A stretch of 64,000 bases of DNA from Salinarimonas chemoclinalis (GCF_041514305.1 NZ_JBGMWH010000004.1:241046-305045), one strand, 5' to 3'; shown: positions 42,516 to 52,039, counted from the first letter of the stretch. Program-made: numbers and translations. Notes: generated from the letters alone by a model not told the origin.

Positions 42516-43067
42516 ATGCGTCTCCTCGGCCTCTCCGGCAGCCTCCGGCGCGCCTCCTCCTCCACCGCCTTCCTGGAGGCCCTGTTCGCGCGGCTCCCGG
42601 AAGGCGTCGAGCGGGCGCGCGCCGACATCCGCGCGCTGCCGCACTACGATGCGGACGTCGACGGCGGGGCACCGGTGGCGGGGCTGATCGAGGCGATCCG
42701 CACCGCCGACGGGGTCGTGATCGTCACGCCGGAGTACAATTACTCGATCCCCGGCGTGCTCAAGAACGCCATCGACTGGGCCTCGCGCCCGGCCTACCGC
42801 TCGGCCTTCGCCGGCAAGCCCGTCCTCGTCGCATCCGTCTCGGGCGGCGCGCTGGGGGGCGTGCGGGCGCAGGCGCATCTCAAGTACGTGCTCGACGGCA
42901 TGCTCGCCGAGGTCTTCCCCCACCAGGAGATCGTCGTGCCCCATGCCAACGCGAAGGTGACGGACGGCGTCTTCACGGACGAGGCGACGCTCGCCTTCGC
43001 GCTCGGGGCGCTGGAACGCTTCCGCCGCTGGAGCGAGACCCGCGGCGGCCCCGCCCCGCGGGACTGA
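42516..43067 (+). CDS. NADPH-dependent FMN reductase-like flavoprotein
   Basis: A protein of 183 residues with a flavodoxin-like fold. LGLSGSLRRASSSTAFLEAL near residue 4 is the phosphate-binding loop and TPEYNYSIPGVLKNAIDWAS near residue 74 is the YieF/ArsH/SsuE-group signature. It may reduce quinones or supply reduced flavin to a mono-oxygenase that makes the dioxygenase substrate. It is the last gene of the TRAP operon. Confidence 0.9.
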   Translation: MRLLGLSGSLRRASSSTAFLEALFARLPEGVERARADIRALPHYDADVDGGAPVAGLIEAIRTADGVVIVTPEYNYSIPGVLKNAIDWASRPAYRSAFAGKPVLVASVSGGALGGVRAQAHLKYVLDGMLAEVFPHQEIVVPHANAKVTDGVFTDEATLAFALGALERFRRWSETRGGPAPRD

Positions 43068-43078
43068 GCGAGGCGCAC

Positions 43079-44116
43079 TCAGCGGGTGCGCGTCACCTTG
43101 CTCAGGTGCGCCGGCGCGTCCGGATCGTGCCCGCGCCGACGGGCGACGGCCTCGATCACGCGGTAGAAGGCGGCGAGGCCGACGAGCGGGTCGAGGAGCG
43201 GCGCGCCGGTCGTCCCGGTGCGAAGCCCGGGGAACGGCGTGTCCGTGGTCCCGATCGGGAGGGGACGCCCGCCCTGCGCGGCGAGGCCCTCCAGCGTCCG
43301 CAGGCTCGTCTCGCGGGCGGCGTCGTCCGGCACGAAGGCTAGGACGGGGAAGCCCTCGCCGACGATCCGGCGCGGGCCGTGCTGGATCTCGGCCAGCGAG
43401 AGCGCCTCGGCATGGAGCGCCGCCGTCTCCTTGGCCTTGAGCGCCGCTTCCCGCGCCACCGCGAAGCCCGGCCCGCGCCCGACGACGAAGAGGGAGCGCG
43501 CATCCGCGAGCACGTCGACGAGCGCGGCCGCGTCGCCGCCGTCCGCGTCCCGGTCGACCGCTGCGCAGAGCGCGTCCGGCAGGGCGTCGAGGCCCGCGCG
43601 CAGGCCGGCGTCCTCCGCGGCCTCGGCGACGAGCCCGGCGAGGAGCGCGGCCGAGGCGAGGCAGGTCTTGGTGGCGGCGACGCTGCGCTCCGCGCCGGCG
43701 TGGAGCGCGATCACCACGTCCGCCGCGGCGGCGAGCGGCGAGGCGGTCTCGTTGACGAGCGCAATCGTCAGCGCGCCGCCGGCGCGCGCGGCCTCCTGCA
43801 GCGCCAGGATGTCCGGGCTCGCACCCGATTGCGACACCGAGACGTGCAGCGCCCCCTCGAGCCGCAGCCGCGCCCCGTAGGCGGAGGCCACCGACGGGCC
43901 GATCGAGGCGACGGGGATGCCGAGCGCGATCTCGCACAGGTACTCGAAGACGCCGGCCGCGTTGTCCGAGGAGCCCCGCGCCGCCGTGGTGATCACCGGC
44001 GGCTGGCGCGACGCGATGCGCCGGCCGAGCCGCGCCAGCGTCTCGCGCTCGGCGGCGAGCGCGCGGGCGACGACGGCGGAGGCCTCCTTGGTCTCGCGCA
44101 GCATCAGGCTTTCCAT
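43079..44116 (-). CDS. SIS-domain amino-sugar-phosphate deaminase/deglycase (GlmS C-terminal/NagB-II/FrlB-like)
   Basis: A protein of 345 residues with two SIS domains. TAARGSSDNAAGVFEYLCE near residue 45 and SVSQSGASPDILALQEAA near residue 93 form the sugar-phosphate site. The second domain has GRGPGFAVAREAALKAKETA near residue 225, and DPDAPAHLSKVT ends the protein as in GlmS C-terminal-type isomerases. There is no glutaminase domain, so it should remove, not add, the amino group. It overlaps the EamA gene by 13 bases and belongs to the ROK/PIG-L arm. Members include glucosamine-6-phosphate deaminases and deglycases. Confidence 0.88.
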   Translation of the reverse strand: MESLMLRETKEASAVVARALAAERETLARLGRRIASRQPPVITTAARGSSDNAAGVFEYLCEIALGIPVASIGPSVASAYGARLRLEGALHVSVSQSGASPDILALQEAARAGGALTIALVNETASPLAAAADVVIALHAGAERSVAATKTCLASAALLAGLVAEAAEDAGLRAGLDALPDALCAAVDRDADGGDAAALVDVLADARSLFVVGRGPGFAVAREAALKAKETAALHAEALSLAEIQHGPRRIVGEGFPVLAFVPDDAARETSLRTLEGLAAQGGRPLPIGTTDTPFPGLRTGTTGAPLLDPLVGLAAFYRVIEAVARRRGHDPDAPAHLSKVTRTR

Positions 44117-45030
44117 CGCGCTCTCTCCTCGGATCTCGCCGGGCGCCTGGCGGCGCGGGCGTCGCGGTGCAGGATGACGACGATCAACGCCGCACCCGCC
44201 ACCATGGTCCAGCTCGGCCGCTCACCGAACACGACGAAGCCCGTCACGGCGGCGAAGACGATCGACAGATAGCCGACCGGCGCGAGCACGCTCGCGGGCG
44301 CGGCGCGATAGGCGCGCAGGAAGCAATATTGCCCCGCCTGCGCGAGCAGCCCGGCGCACAGGATCGCGGGGACGTCGTCGGCCGCGACCGCGACCCAGGA
44401 GAGCGCCGCGAACGGGGCGGTGAGCACCGCGAGACCCAGCGTGTAGAACACCATCATCACGGTGGGGCTCTCGGCGCGCAGGGCACGCGTCTGCACCACC
44501 GCGAGCGAGCCGAACAGGACCGAGGCGGCCGCGGCGAGGAGTCCCACGTTCCACACCGCCCCGCTCGGCGCGACCATGACGAGGACCGCCACGAGCGCCG
44601 CCGCCGCGTGGAGCCAGCGCGCCCGCGCGACCCGCTCGCCCAGCAGCAGGACGGAGAGCGCCATGGCGACGAGCGGCCGCGTGAAGCCGATGGCGCTGAC
44701 GAGCGCGAGCGGCAGCGCGGCGAGCGCCGCGAAGTTGCCGGTGAGCGCGAGCGCGTTGCAGGCGACCCGCAGCACGTGCCGCCCCGCCCGCCGCGTCCCG
44801 ATCACCTCGGCCCGATGACGCCAGACCAGCGGCGCGATGGCGAGGAGCCCGACGACCGCGCGCAGGAAGACGAGCTGCACCGCCGGGTAGCTCGCGCCCT
44901 GTGCCTTGACGATCGCCGCCATGATCGCGACGAGCGTCATGTCGGCGAGGAGCCAGGCGATGCCCGCGCGGGTGTCGTCCGCGTCCTCCCGCGCGAGGCT
45001 CGGAACCGGTTCCGGCTTCGGGTCCGGCAT
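44104..45030 (-). CDS. EamA/DMT-family transporter
   Basis: A protein of 308 residues with ten hydrophobic segments in two EamA repeats (GIAWLLADMTLVAIMAAIVK at the start; VGYLSIVFAAVTGFVVFGERPSW in the second). Members export metabolites or amino acids, though some import. It lies between the deacetylase and SIS genes with short overlaps, so it is part of the same transcript and may export a by-product of amino-sugar breakdown. Confidence 0.9.
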   Translation of the reverse strand: MPDPKPEPVPSLAREDADDTRAGIAWLLADMTLVAIMAAIVKAQGASYPAVQLVFLRAVVGLLAIAPLVWRHRAEVIGTRRAGRHVLRVACNALALTGNFAALAALPLALVSAIGFTRPLVAMALSVLLLGERVARARWLHAAAALVAVLVMVAPSGAVWNVGLLAAAASVLFGSLAVVQTRALRAESPTVMMVFYTLGLAVLTAPFAALSWVAVAADDVPAILCAGLLAQAGQYCFLRAYRAAPASVLAPVGYLSIVFAAVTGFVVFGERPSWTMVAGAALIVVILHRDARAARRPARSEERARWKA

Positions 45031-45034
45031 GGCG

Positions 45035-47449
45035 TCAGGACGCCGGCTGGACGAGGTTCGCCATCAGGCGGAAGGCGCCGGGCACGAGCCGGTCGAGCTG
45101 GTGGTGCAGGACGAGGCTCGTGTGGGTGTGGCGCCCGCGCCCGATCCGCGCCGACACGAGCGCGCCGTCGAGCGGCGCCTCGCCGGGATCGCTCATGGCC
45201 AGCAGCGGCTCGTAGGCGTCGTCGCGCTCGGCGGCGAAGTAGAGCCCGCGCTCCTTGTCCCAGCCCTCCCAGTCGGCCGCGCCGATGCGGTTCGGGCCGG
45301 CGAGCAGCGGATGCTCCGGCGCCAGCACCGTGACGGGCGCGGCCGGGTTCGTCACGCGCCAGCGCAGCGAGGGCGAACCGATGACGAGCCTCCCCGGCGG
45401 CGTCGCCGCCGGGTCCCAGCCGTCGCTCGGGCGGTGGTAGAGCGTCACGAGATGTCCGCCCCGCTCGACGAAGGCGTGGAGGCGCGCCGTCGCGGCGGCG
45501 AGGTCCGGGCGCAGCCCGAAGGCGAAGATGCCGACCACGATCGTCGAGAACCGCGCGAGATCGCCCGCGAGATCCGTCGCCGAGAGCGCCACGACGTCGA
45601 GCCCCATGCGCTCGAGCCAGGTGCCGACCCGGTCGGCACCGCCGCCGACATAGCCGACCCGGGCGCCCTCGGGGAGCATCAGGTCGAGGGCGAGGAGCCA
45701 AAATTGAGCCGGCTCACGATAGGCCGCCGCGCCGACGTGCGGGTAGCGGATCGGTGTCACGCGCCAGGCCGGGCCGGCCTCGCCGCGGGCGGGGAAGAGG
45801 TGGAGGCCCGGCGCGAGCTCGCCCGTCGCCTCGATGCGCCAGCGCCCGTCTCCGCCCGACACGCGAAAGCCGTCGGGCGCGTCGAGGGCGATTTCGGGCC
45901 CCTCGGCGGAGAGCGTCCAGGCCCGGCGCGGGTCGCCGAGCGGCGCGAGGACGGCGTCCGGCGCGAGCGCGACGGAGGCACGGGGCGCGATCGCGAAGGG
46001 CACGTCGAGGTCGAGCCGCACCCGCGCCCGGCGCCCGCCGATCGTCGCCTCGACGATGGGGACGAGCGGGCCGTTTCCGCCGAGGGCATCCCAGGCGGGC
46101 GGATAGAGCGGCGAGAGCGGCGCGTCGGCCGAGGCCGCGAGCGCGAAGCGAAAGGTCTCCTCGGGGGAAGCCTCCTCCGGCCCGGCGGCGACGCCCGCGG
46201 GCGTCTCCAGCGTGACCGACGGCTCGGCGGCGGTCCCGCGCTCGGCGATGCGCACGTGGAGCGTCCCGCCCTCCCCCGGCGCGAGGTGCGGCGGGCGGGC
46301 CTGCGCGCGCACGTCGAGCCCGCTCGCCTCGACGAGGGCGGCGTCGAGCGCGCGGCCGGCGTGGGCGAGGCGGTGCCCGTGCAGCGCGACGAACCCGGCG
46401 TCCGCCGCCGACCTCGCCCGATCGAGCGCGTCCGCCGCGGCGGCCAGCGCCTCGACGATCCGGCCCCGGTGCGGGAAGGCGGCGCGCGCCGCGTCCACCG
46501 CGCATTGCGCGGCGACGAGGTCGCGGGCGGCGGCGTCCGATCCGGCGAGCGGGGCGAGGTCGGCGAGGGTCGCCGGCAGGCCGTCTAGGACACGCGCCTC
46601 GCGCCCGCCCGGGCCGGCGGGGCCGTCGACGAGGTGGAGCGCGAAGGCGCGCCGGGGCGTCTCGCGCCAGGCCCCCATGCCCTGGCTCGCATGGTGGACG
46701 CGGGAATATTCCCCGATCCGGTCGTAGTCCGCCCCGCTGATCGGCTCGCGACCGGGGATGGGGATCGCGAGCGTCGCCTCGGGCGGGGGCGTCTCGTCGT
46801 CGTAGGTGTCCCCGCCGCCGGACCAGGCGGGGAGGTAGGCCTTCGCGACGCGCCAGGGCGAGAGCCCCTCGAGCGCGTGCTCGGGGAAGGCGTCGGCGTC
46901 CGCTGCGAGCGGGATGGCGGCCAGCGCCGCGCGGGTCATGGCGCGATGGTGGCCGTGCTGGCCCGGCACGTCGAGGAAGGTGGGCAGCACGATGTCGGGG
47001 CGCCATTGGCGATAGGCGCGCACCAGCCGCTCGACGATCCGCTCCTCGCCCCAGCGCGCGAGCGTGTCCTCGCCGTTCTTGGAGAAGCCGAAATCGTGGA
47101 CCGGGTCGCCCGGCCCGTGGCCGAGCCAGACGACGTCGGCGTCGAGCGCGCGGGCGGCCTCCTCCATCTCGCGCGTGCGCAGCACGCCGAGCGCGCCGAC
47201 GCGCTCGGGCCCGAGCGCGTTCTGCCCGCCCTCGCCGCGGGTCGAGCAGGCGACGGCGATGCGCATGCCGAGCCCGTAGCGCAGGAAGGCGAGGAGGCCG
47301 GAGTGCTCGTCGTCGGGATGCGCGCCGGTGTTCATCAGCGACGCGACCGAGCCGAGCCGCGACAGGCGGCGGTGCAGGCGCAGGATCGCGGGATCGGCGC
47401 GGTCGCGCGCGAGGCGCTCTCGGGCGCCCGGTTCGTATGCGCTCGTCAT
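45035..47449 (-). CDS. Large PIG-L-family deacetylase with C-terminal beta and Rossmann-like domains
   Basis: A protein of 804 residues, far longer than ordinary PIG-L enzymes (about 250). Residues 1-290 hold the zinc deacetylase core, with His44 and Asp47 in GAHPDDE and a later His in QHGHHRAM near residue 170. A middle region of beta-sandwich character follows. The last 180 residues contain VGYVGGGADRVGTWLERMGLDV and FVERGGHLVTLYHRP, resembling a glutamine-amidotransferase-like Rossmann domain. The core removes acetyl from N-acetylglucosaminyl groups. No signal peptide is visible, so it acts inside the cell. The ATG overlaps the ROK stop (ATGA). Confidence 0.88.
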   Translation of the reverse strand: MTSAYEPGARERLARDRADPAILRLHRRLSRLGSVASLMNTGAHPDDEHSGLLAFLRYGLGMRIAVACSTRGEGGQNALGPERVGALGVLRTREMEEAARALDADVVWLGHGPGDPVHDFGFSKNGEDTLARWGEERIVERLVRAYRQWRPDIVLPTFLDVPGQHGHHRAMTRAALAAIPLAADADAFPEHALEGLSPWRVAKAYLPAWSGGGDTYDDETPPPEATLAIPIPGREPISGADYDRIGEYSRVHHASQGMGAWRETPRRAFALHLVDGPAGPGGREARVLDGLPATLADLAPLAGSDAAARDLVAAQCAVDAARAAFPHRGRIVEALAAAADALDRARSAADAGFVALHGHRLAHAGRALDAALVEASGLDVRAQARPPHLAPGEGGTLHVRIAERGTAAEPSVTLETPAGVAAGPEEASPEETFRFALAASADAPLSPLYPPAWDALGGNGPLVPIVEATIGGRRARVRLDLDVPFAIAPRASVALAPDAVLAPLGDPRRAWTLSAEGPEIALDAPDGFRVSGGDGRWRIEATGELAPGLHLFPARGEAGPAWRVTPIRYPHVGAAAYREPAQFWLLALDLMLPEGARVGYVGGGADRVGTWLERMGLDVVALSATDLAGDLARFSTIVVGIFAFGLRPDLAAATARLHAFVERGGHLVTLYHRPSDGWDPAATPPGRLVIGSPSLRWRVTNPAAPVTVLAPEHPLLAGPNRIGAADWEGWDKERGLYFAAERDDAYEPLLAMSDPGEAPLDGALVSARIGRGRHTHTSLVLHHQLDRLVPGAFRLMANLVQPAS

Positions 47450-48738
47450 GGCTGGAGGCGGCCTTCTTCCGGTGGGGGCGTGAACGGAGGCGGCGTGCGG
47501 GACGCGACGGGCGCCCCGGCGCTGGCGGTGTCGAGCTTGGGCGTGAGCGTGTCGAAGACCGGCAGCGAGGCGGCGCCGAGGGCGGCGGTGAGCCGCCCGG
47601 TCTGGCCGCGCACGACCCGCGGCAGCGCCCGCGCCCGCCGGCTCGCCACCGACACCGGCAGCGGATCGAGCGCGGCGATCAGCGCGTCGGTGAGGGCGTC
47701 GGGCAGCGCGCCGCCGACGACGATCGTCTCGGGGTCGAGGATGTTCTCGAGCGTGGCGATCATCGGCGCGAGATGCGCCGCCGCCTCGGCGATCCAGGCG
47801 GCGAGCGTCGGGTCGCCGGCGGCGTGGAGCCGCGCCAGCGCCGCCGGGTCGGGCGCGGCGATGCCCGCCGCGGCGAGACGCTCGCGCAGGGCCTGGAGCG
47901 AGGCGTACTGCTCGAGGCAGCCGCGCTGCCCGCACTGGCAGGGCCGCCCGCCCGGGGCCACGACCGCGTGGCCGATCTCGCCGGCGTTGCCGAAGGCGCC
48001 GCGGTAGGGCCGCCCTTCGTGCATGATGCCGAGCCCGAGGCCGGCGCCGAAATAGAGCTGGCAGAACGTCTGCAGGTGCCGGCCCGCGCCGAACAGCCGC
48101 TCGCCGACCGCGGCCGCGGTGGCGTCGTTCTCGACGACGACGCTGCGCCCGATCGCCTCCGCGAGCGCCTTGGCCGGCGCGATCCCGTCCCACCCGGCGA
48201 GCGTCGTCGGCCCCACCGAGGACATGCCCTCGATCTCGAAGGGTCCCGGCATCACCACGCCCACGCCCAGGATCGCGTTCTCGCCCGCGCCGTCGGCACC
48301 CGCGAGCGCCGCCTCGAGCGCCGCGATCTCCGCCGCGACGAGCGGCAGCACGACATCGGGGATGGTGTCGGCGAGCGGCGTCACCCGGTGCCCGCGCAGG
48401 CCGCCGGCGAGGTCGAGCGCGACGGTGGTGACGTGGTCGGCGGCGATCTCGACGCCGATCGTCACCGGGCCGTCGGGGTTCACCGCGAACTGGATCGGCG
48501 GCTGGCCGCGGCCACGCCGCAGGCGCCCGGTCTCGACGAGGAAGCGCTCGGCGACCAACTCCTCGACGATGTTCGCCACCGCCTGCGGCGTCAGTCGCGC
48601 GAGCTCGGCGATGCGGGTGCGGCCGACCGGCCCGTGCACGCGCACGACGTCGAGCACGACCCGGCGATTGTGGCTTCGGTTGCGCTCGGGATTGCTGCCG
48701 ATCGCCACCCGGTTCCCGCCCTGGGGCCTGCCTCTCAT
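47446..48738 (-). CDS. ROK-family transcriptional repressor (NagC/XylR type)
   Basis: A regulator of 430 residues. The N-terminal winged helix (GRTRIAELARLTPQAVANIVEEL) is fused to a sugar-kinase-like ROK domain with GVGVVMPGPF, VENDATAAAVGE and the zinc motif CQCGQRGCLE near residue 280. The ATP-binding Asp of the kinases is not obvious, as expected for repressors that sense sugar or sugar phosphate. The ATG at 48738 has AGGAG 8 bases upstream; an in-frame ATG at 48762 would add 8 residues. It lies divergent from the sugar ABC operon and probably represses both arms. Confidence 0.9.
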   Translation of the reverse strand: MRGRPQGGNRVAIGSNPERNRSHNRRVVLDVVRVHGPVGRTRIAELARLTPQAVANIVEELVAERFLVETGRLRRGRGQPPIQFAVNPDGPVTIGVEIAADHVTTVALDLAGGLRGHRVTPLADTIPDVVLPLVAAEIAALEAALAGADGAGENAILGVGVVMPGPFEIEGMSSVGPTTLAGWDGIAPAKALAEAIGRSVVVENDATAAAVGERLFGAGRHLQTFCQLYFGAGLGLGIMHEGRPYRGAFGNAGEIGHAVVAPGGRPCQCGQRGCLEQYASLQALRERLAAAGIAAPDPAALARLHAAGDPTLAAWIAEAAAHLAPMIATLENILDPETIVVGGALPDALTDALIAALDPLPVSVASRRARALPRVVRGQTGRLTAALGAASLPVFDTLTPKLDTASAGAPVASRTPPPFTPPPEEGRLQP

Positions 48739-48918
48739 CGCGTCGCTCCTCGCCCGCAGCATCCGTCACGCTATCGAATAACTCAAGTGGATTATTTTAT
48801 TGACAGGAGCCGAGCCGGCTTGTGATCCTGCGACGCGAGCGGGCCCGCGGCCGCGCTCGACACGAGGGAAAAGCCCGGCGGGCCCGTGCGGCCGGAGCCG
48901 GTCCACGCGGAGGACGAG
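48739..48918. promoter_or_regulatory. Divergent control region between the ROK and sugar ABC arms
   Basis: AATAACTCAAGTGGATTATT at 48777-48796 is an imperfect palindrome with perfect AATAA/TTATT arms, as in NagC-like operators. TTGACA at 48800-48805 is a perfect -35 hexamer for the plus strand; the matching -10 is weak. GGAGG at 48909-48913 serves the substrate-binding protein gene. Confidence 0.55.
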
Positions 48919-50169
48919 ATGCGCACCACCCTGTTGAAGGCCGGCCTCCTCGCCGGCGTCGGCCTCTTCGCCGCGAATGCGGCCCAGGCGGTCGAGATCG
49001 AGTACTGGCAGTACGTGTTCGATGCGCGCGTCAAGGCGATGGACCAGCTCATCGAGAACTTCGAGGCGGCGAACCCCGGCATCACGGTGAAGCACGTCAC
49101 CTTCCCCTACGCCGACTACCAGACCCGCGTCGTCGCCGCCCACGCGGCCGGCCGCGGTCCGGACGTCGTGCAGCTGTTCTACGGCTGGACCGACAACTTC
49201 GTCGACGGCGGCATCCTGCAGCCATTGTCGCAGGAGGCGTTCCCGCACGGCGAGATCGAGGAGGCGTTCTTCCCGATCGTCACCGCCATGAAGCGCGACG
49301 GCGAATATTACGGCCTGCCCACCGCCGTGCGCTCGCTGGCGCTGTTCTACAACAAGAATTTGTTCGAGGAGGCCGGGCTCGATCCGGAGAGCCCGCCGCA
49401 GACGCTCGACGCGTGGGTCGCCGCCGCCGAGGCGACGACGAAGCGGGACGGCGCCGGCAACATGATCTCGGCGGGCACGACGCTCGACATGGCCGGGCAG
49501 GATCACCATTGGTGGCGCGAGGTGCTCGTGCGGCAGTTCGGTGGAGCGCCCTATACCGACGACTACCGCACCGTGACCTACGACGACGACGCCGGCCGCG
49601 CCGCGCTCGAGTGGTACACGAACCTCCAGCTGGAGAAGGGCGTCGGCGCCGCCGGCTTCATGGACGAGGGCCAGGCCGCGTTCCGGGCCGGCCTCGCCGC
49701 CATGACCATCGACGGCACCTTCCGGCTCGGCGCCTTCCGCTCCATCGAGAGCTTCGAGTGGGGCGTGGCCGAGCTGCCGGCGGGGCCGGACGGCACGCGC
49801 TCGAACTACTCGAGCTATTTCGCCAACGGGATCGGCGCGTCCGCCGAGGGCGAGGAGCTCGAGGCCGCGGAGAAGTTCCTGGCCTACGTCACCTCCCCGG
49901 AGGCGATGGAGATCTGGCTCGAGACCGTGGGCGAGCTCCCGGCGCGGCGCGAGGTGGCGCTCACCGAGGCGAACCTCGCCGACCCGATCTACGGGCCGTT
50001 CCTGCGCGGGCTCGACTACGCGCACACCACGCTGTTCGTGGACGAGGCGGCGCAGCGCCAGCTGATCATCGACGCCACGAACCGCATCCTGCTCCAGGGT
50101 CAGTCCCCGGCGGGCGCGCTCGAGCAGGCCGCGGCCGCCGAGCAGGCGCTGATCGACGCGCGCAACTGA
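48919..50169 (+). CDS. ABC transporter substrate-binding protein (carbohydrate type)
   Basis: A protein of 416 residues. A signal peptide of about 24 residues ends in AAQA. The mature protein has the family-1 sugar-binding pattern: IEYWQYVFDARVKAMDQLIENFEAANPG near the start and AHAAGRGPDVVQLFYGW near residue 76. Aromatic residues that could stack on a sugar occur in DHHWWREV. GGAGG lies 5 bases before the ATG at 48919. The ligand is unknown but should be an amino-sugar derivative, judging by neighbours. Confidence 0.92.
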   Translation: MRTTLLKAGLLAGVGLFAANAAQAVEIEYWQYVFDARVKAMDQLIENFEAANPGITVKHVTFPYADYQTRVVAAHAAGRGPDVVQLFYGWTDNFVDGGILQPLSQEAFPHGEIEEAFFPIVTAMKRDGEYYGLPTAVRSLALFYNKNLFEEAGLDPESPPQTLDAWVAAAEATTKRDGAGNMISAGTTLDMAGQDHHWWREVLVRQFGGAPYTDDYRTVTYDDDAGRAALEWYTNLQLEKGVGAAGFMDEGQAAFRAGLAAMTIDGTFRLGAFRSIESFEWGVAELPAGPDGTRSNYSSYFANGIGASAEGEELEAAEKFLAYVTSPEAMEIWLETVGELPARREVALTEANLADPIYGPFLRGLDYAHTTLFVDEAAQRQLIIDATNRILLQGQSPAGALEQAAAAEQALIDARN

Positions 50170-50201
50170 GCGCGCGGGCCGGGCGGGGGAGAGGGAGGTC
50201 G

Positions 50202-51185
50202 ATGATGGCACGGATCGCGGCGCGGACGAGCGAGCCCGGCGTCGTCGGGAACGCCCCCCTCCCCCTGCCGACCGGCCCCGAGGCGCCACCCCGGGGCTGG
50301 CATCGGCTCTCGATGAGCCAGAAGCAGGTCGTCTGGGCGTGGGGATTCCTCGCCTTGCCGATCCTGTTCTACGCCGGCATCCGCTTCTACCCGACACTCG
50401 ACGCGTTCCGGCTGTCTCTGACCGACTGGAACCTGCTGCGCCCGGCGAACTTCGTCGGGCTCGACAACTACGTGCGGCTGGTCTCCGATCCGCAGTTCGG
50501 GCAGGTCTTCCGCAACACCTTCGCCTACCTGCTGATCGGCACACCGACGAGCATCGTCGTCGCCTTCGTCATCGCCTACTATCTGGACCGCGTGCGCTTC
50601 ATGCACGGGCTGATCCGGGCGCTCTACTTCCTGCCCTTCCTGACGACGGCGGCGGCCATGGCCTGGGTCTGGCGCTGGTTCTACCAGCCCCCGCCCATCG
50701 GCGCGATCAACGGGTTCCTCGCGAGCGTCGGCATTCCGGCGCAGCCCTTCCTGCGCTCCACGGAGCAGGCGCTGCCGGCGATCATGGTCACCGCCATCTG
50801 GGCGGGGCTCGGCTTCCAGATCATCATCTTCATGGCGGGCCTGCGCGCCATCCCCTCGACCTACTACGAGGCCGCCCGCATCGACGGGCTCGGCGAATTC
50901 GCCATCCTGCGCCGGATCACGCTGCCGCTCCTCAAGCCGACGACGGTGTTCCTCGTCGTGCTCTCCTCGATCGGCTTCCTGCGGATCTTCGACCAGGTCT
51001 ACAACATGACCACGAACGATCCCGGCGGGCCGCTCGGCTCGACGAAGCCGCTCGTCCTGATGATCTACCAGAGCGCCTTCTCGTCCTACGAGATGGGCTA
51101 CGCCGCGGCGCAGACCGTTGTGCTCTTCACGATCCTGCTCGTGGTCTCGCTCCTGCAGCTCTGGATCCTGAGGGAGAGGACATGA
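50202..51185 (+). CDS. Sugar ABC transporter permease (MalF/UgpA type)
   Basis: A protein of 327 residues. After a 45-residue cytoplasmic lead come six membrane helices. The ATPase-contact loop EAARIDGLGEFAILRRITLPLLKP near residue 225 is the conserved EAA motif. GGGAGG precedes the ATG at 50202; an ATG at 50205 is equally possible. It is followed with overlap by the second permease. Confidence 0.92.
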   Translation: MMARIAARTSEPGVVGNAPLPLPTGPEAPPRGWHRLSMSQKQVVWAWGFLALPILFYAGIRFYPTLDAFRLSLTDWNLLRPANFVGLDNYVRLVSDPQFGQVFRNTFAYLLIGTPTSIVVAFVIAYYLDRVRFMHGLIRALYFLPFLTTAAAMAWVWRWFYQPPPIGAINGFLASVGIPAQPFLRSTEQALPAIMVTAIWAGLGFQIIIFMAGLRAIPSTYYEAARIDGLGEFAILRRITLPLLKPTTVFLVVLSSIGFLRIFDQVYNMTTNDPGGPLGSTKPLVLMIYQSAFSSYEMGYAAAQTVVLFTILLVVSLLQLWILRERT

Positions 51186-52039
51186 CGGCCACGACCGACA
51201 TCCTCGACGCGCCGGCGGGCCCGCGCCCGCTGCGCCCGGGCCGCATCGTCGCCTGGACGCTGCTCTTCATCGGCGGCGTCGTCATGGTGACGCCGCTGCT
51301 GTTCATGTTCTCGACCTCGCTGAAGACGGCGGGCCAAGTCTACGACCTCAGGCTCATCCCGGCGAACCCGACGTTGGCGAACTACGTCCAGGTCCTGTCC
51401 GACGGGCGCTTCCTGCGCTGGTTCCTGAACTCGACGCTGGTGGCCGTCGCGGTGACCCTGTCGAACCTGTTCTTCGACAGCCTGGTGGGCTACACGCTCG
51501 CCAAGTTCCGCTTCCGCGGTCGGATGATCGTCTTCATCGCGATCCTTTCGACGCTGATGATCCCCACCGAGATGCTCGTCATCCCCTGGTACCTGATGGC
51601 GAGCCAGCTCGGCTGGCTCGACACCTACTGGGGCATCATGTTCCCCGGCATGATGACGGCCTTCGGCACCTTCCTGATGAAACAGTTCTTCGAGGGCGTG
51701 CCCGACGACTTCCTGGAGGCGGCGCGCATCGACGGGCTCAACGAGTTCCAGATCTGGTGGAAGGTGGCGATGCCGCTCGTCACCCCCGCGCTCTCGGCGC
51801 TGGCGATCTTCACCTTCCTCGGCAACTGGACGGCCTTCTTCTGGCCGCTGATCTCGACGACGAGCCGCGAACTCTACACGCTGCCGGTCGGGCTCTCGAG
51901 CTTCGCCGTCGAGCAGTCGATCCAATGGGAGATGATCATGACGGGCGCCGCGCTCGCCACCATCCCGACGCTCCTCGTGTTCATCGCGCTCCAGCGCTAC
52001 ATCGTGCGCGGCGTCATGCTCGCGGGACTGAAGGGATGA
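51182..52039 (+). CDS. Sugar ABC transporter permease (MalG/UgpE type)
   Basis: A protein of 285 residues with six membrane helices. The EAA loop is EAARIDGLNEFQIWWKVAMP near residue 180. The ATG overlaps the first permease stop (ATGA), and the gene's own stop overlaps the ATG of the lyase gene, an unusual position for an enzyme and strong evidence that lyase and importer are made together. Confidence 0.93.
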   Translation: MTATTDILDAPAGPRPLRPGRIVAWTLLFIGGVVMVTPLLFMFSTSLKTAGQVYDLRLIPANPTLANYVQVLSDGRFLRWFLNSTLVAVAVTLSNLFFDSLVGYTLAKFRFRGRMIVFIAILSTLMIPTEMLVIPWYLMASQLGWLDTYWGIMFPGMMTAFGTFLMKQFFEGVPDDFLEAARIDGLNEFQIWWKVAMPLVTPALSALAIFTFLGNWTAFFWPLISTTSRELYTLPVGLSSFAVEQSIQWEMIMTGAALATIPTLLVFIALQRYIVRGVMLAGLKG

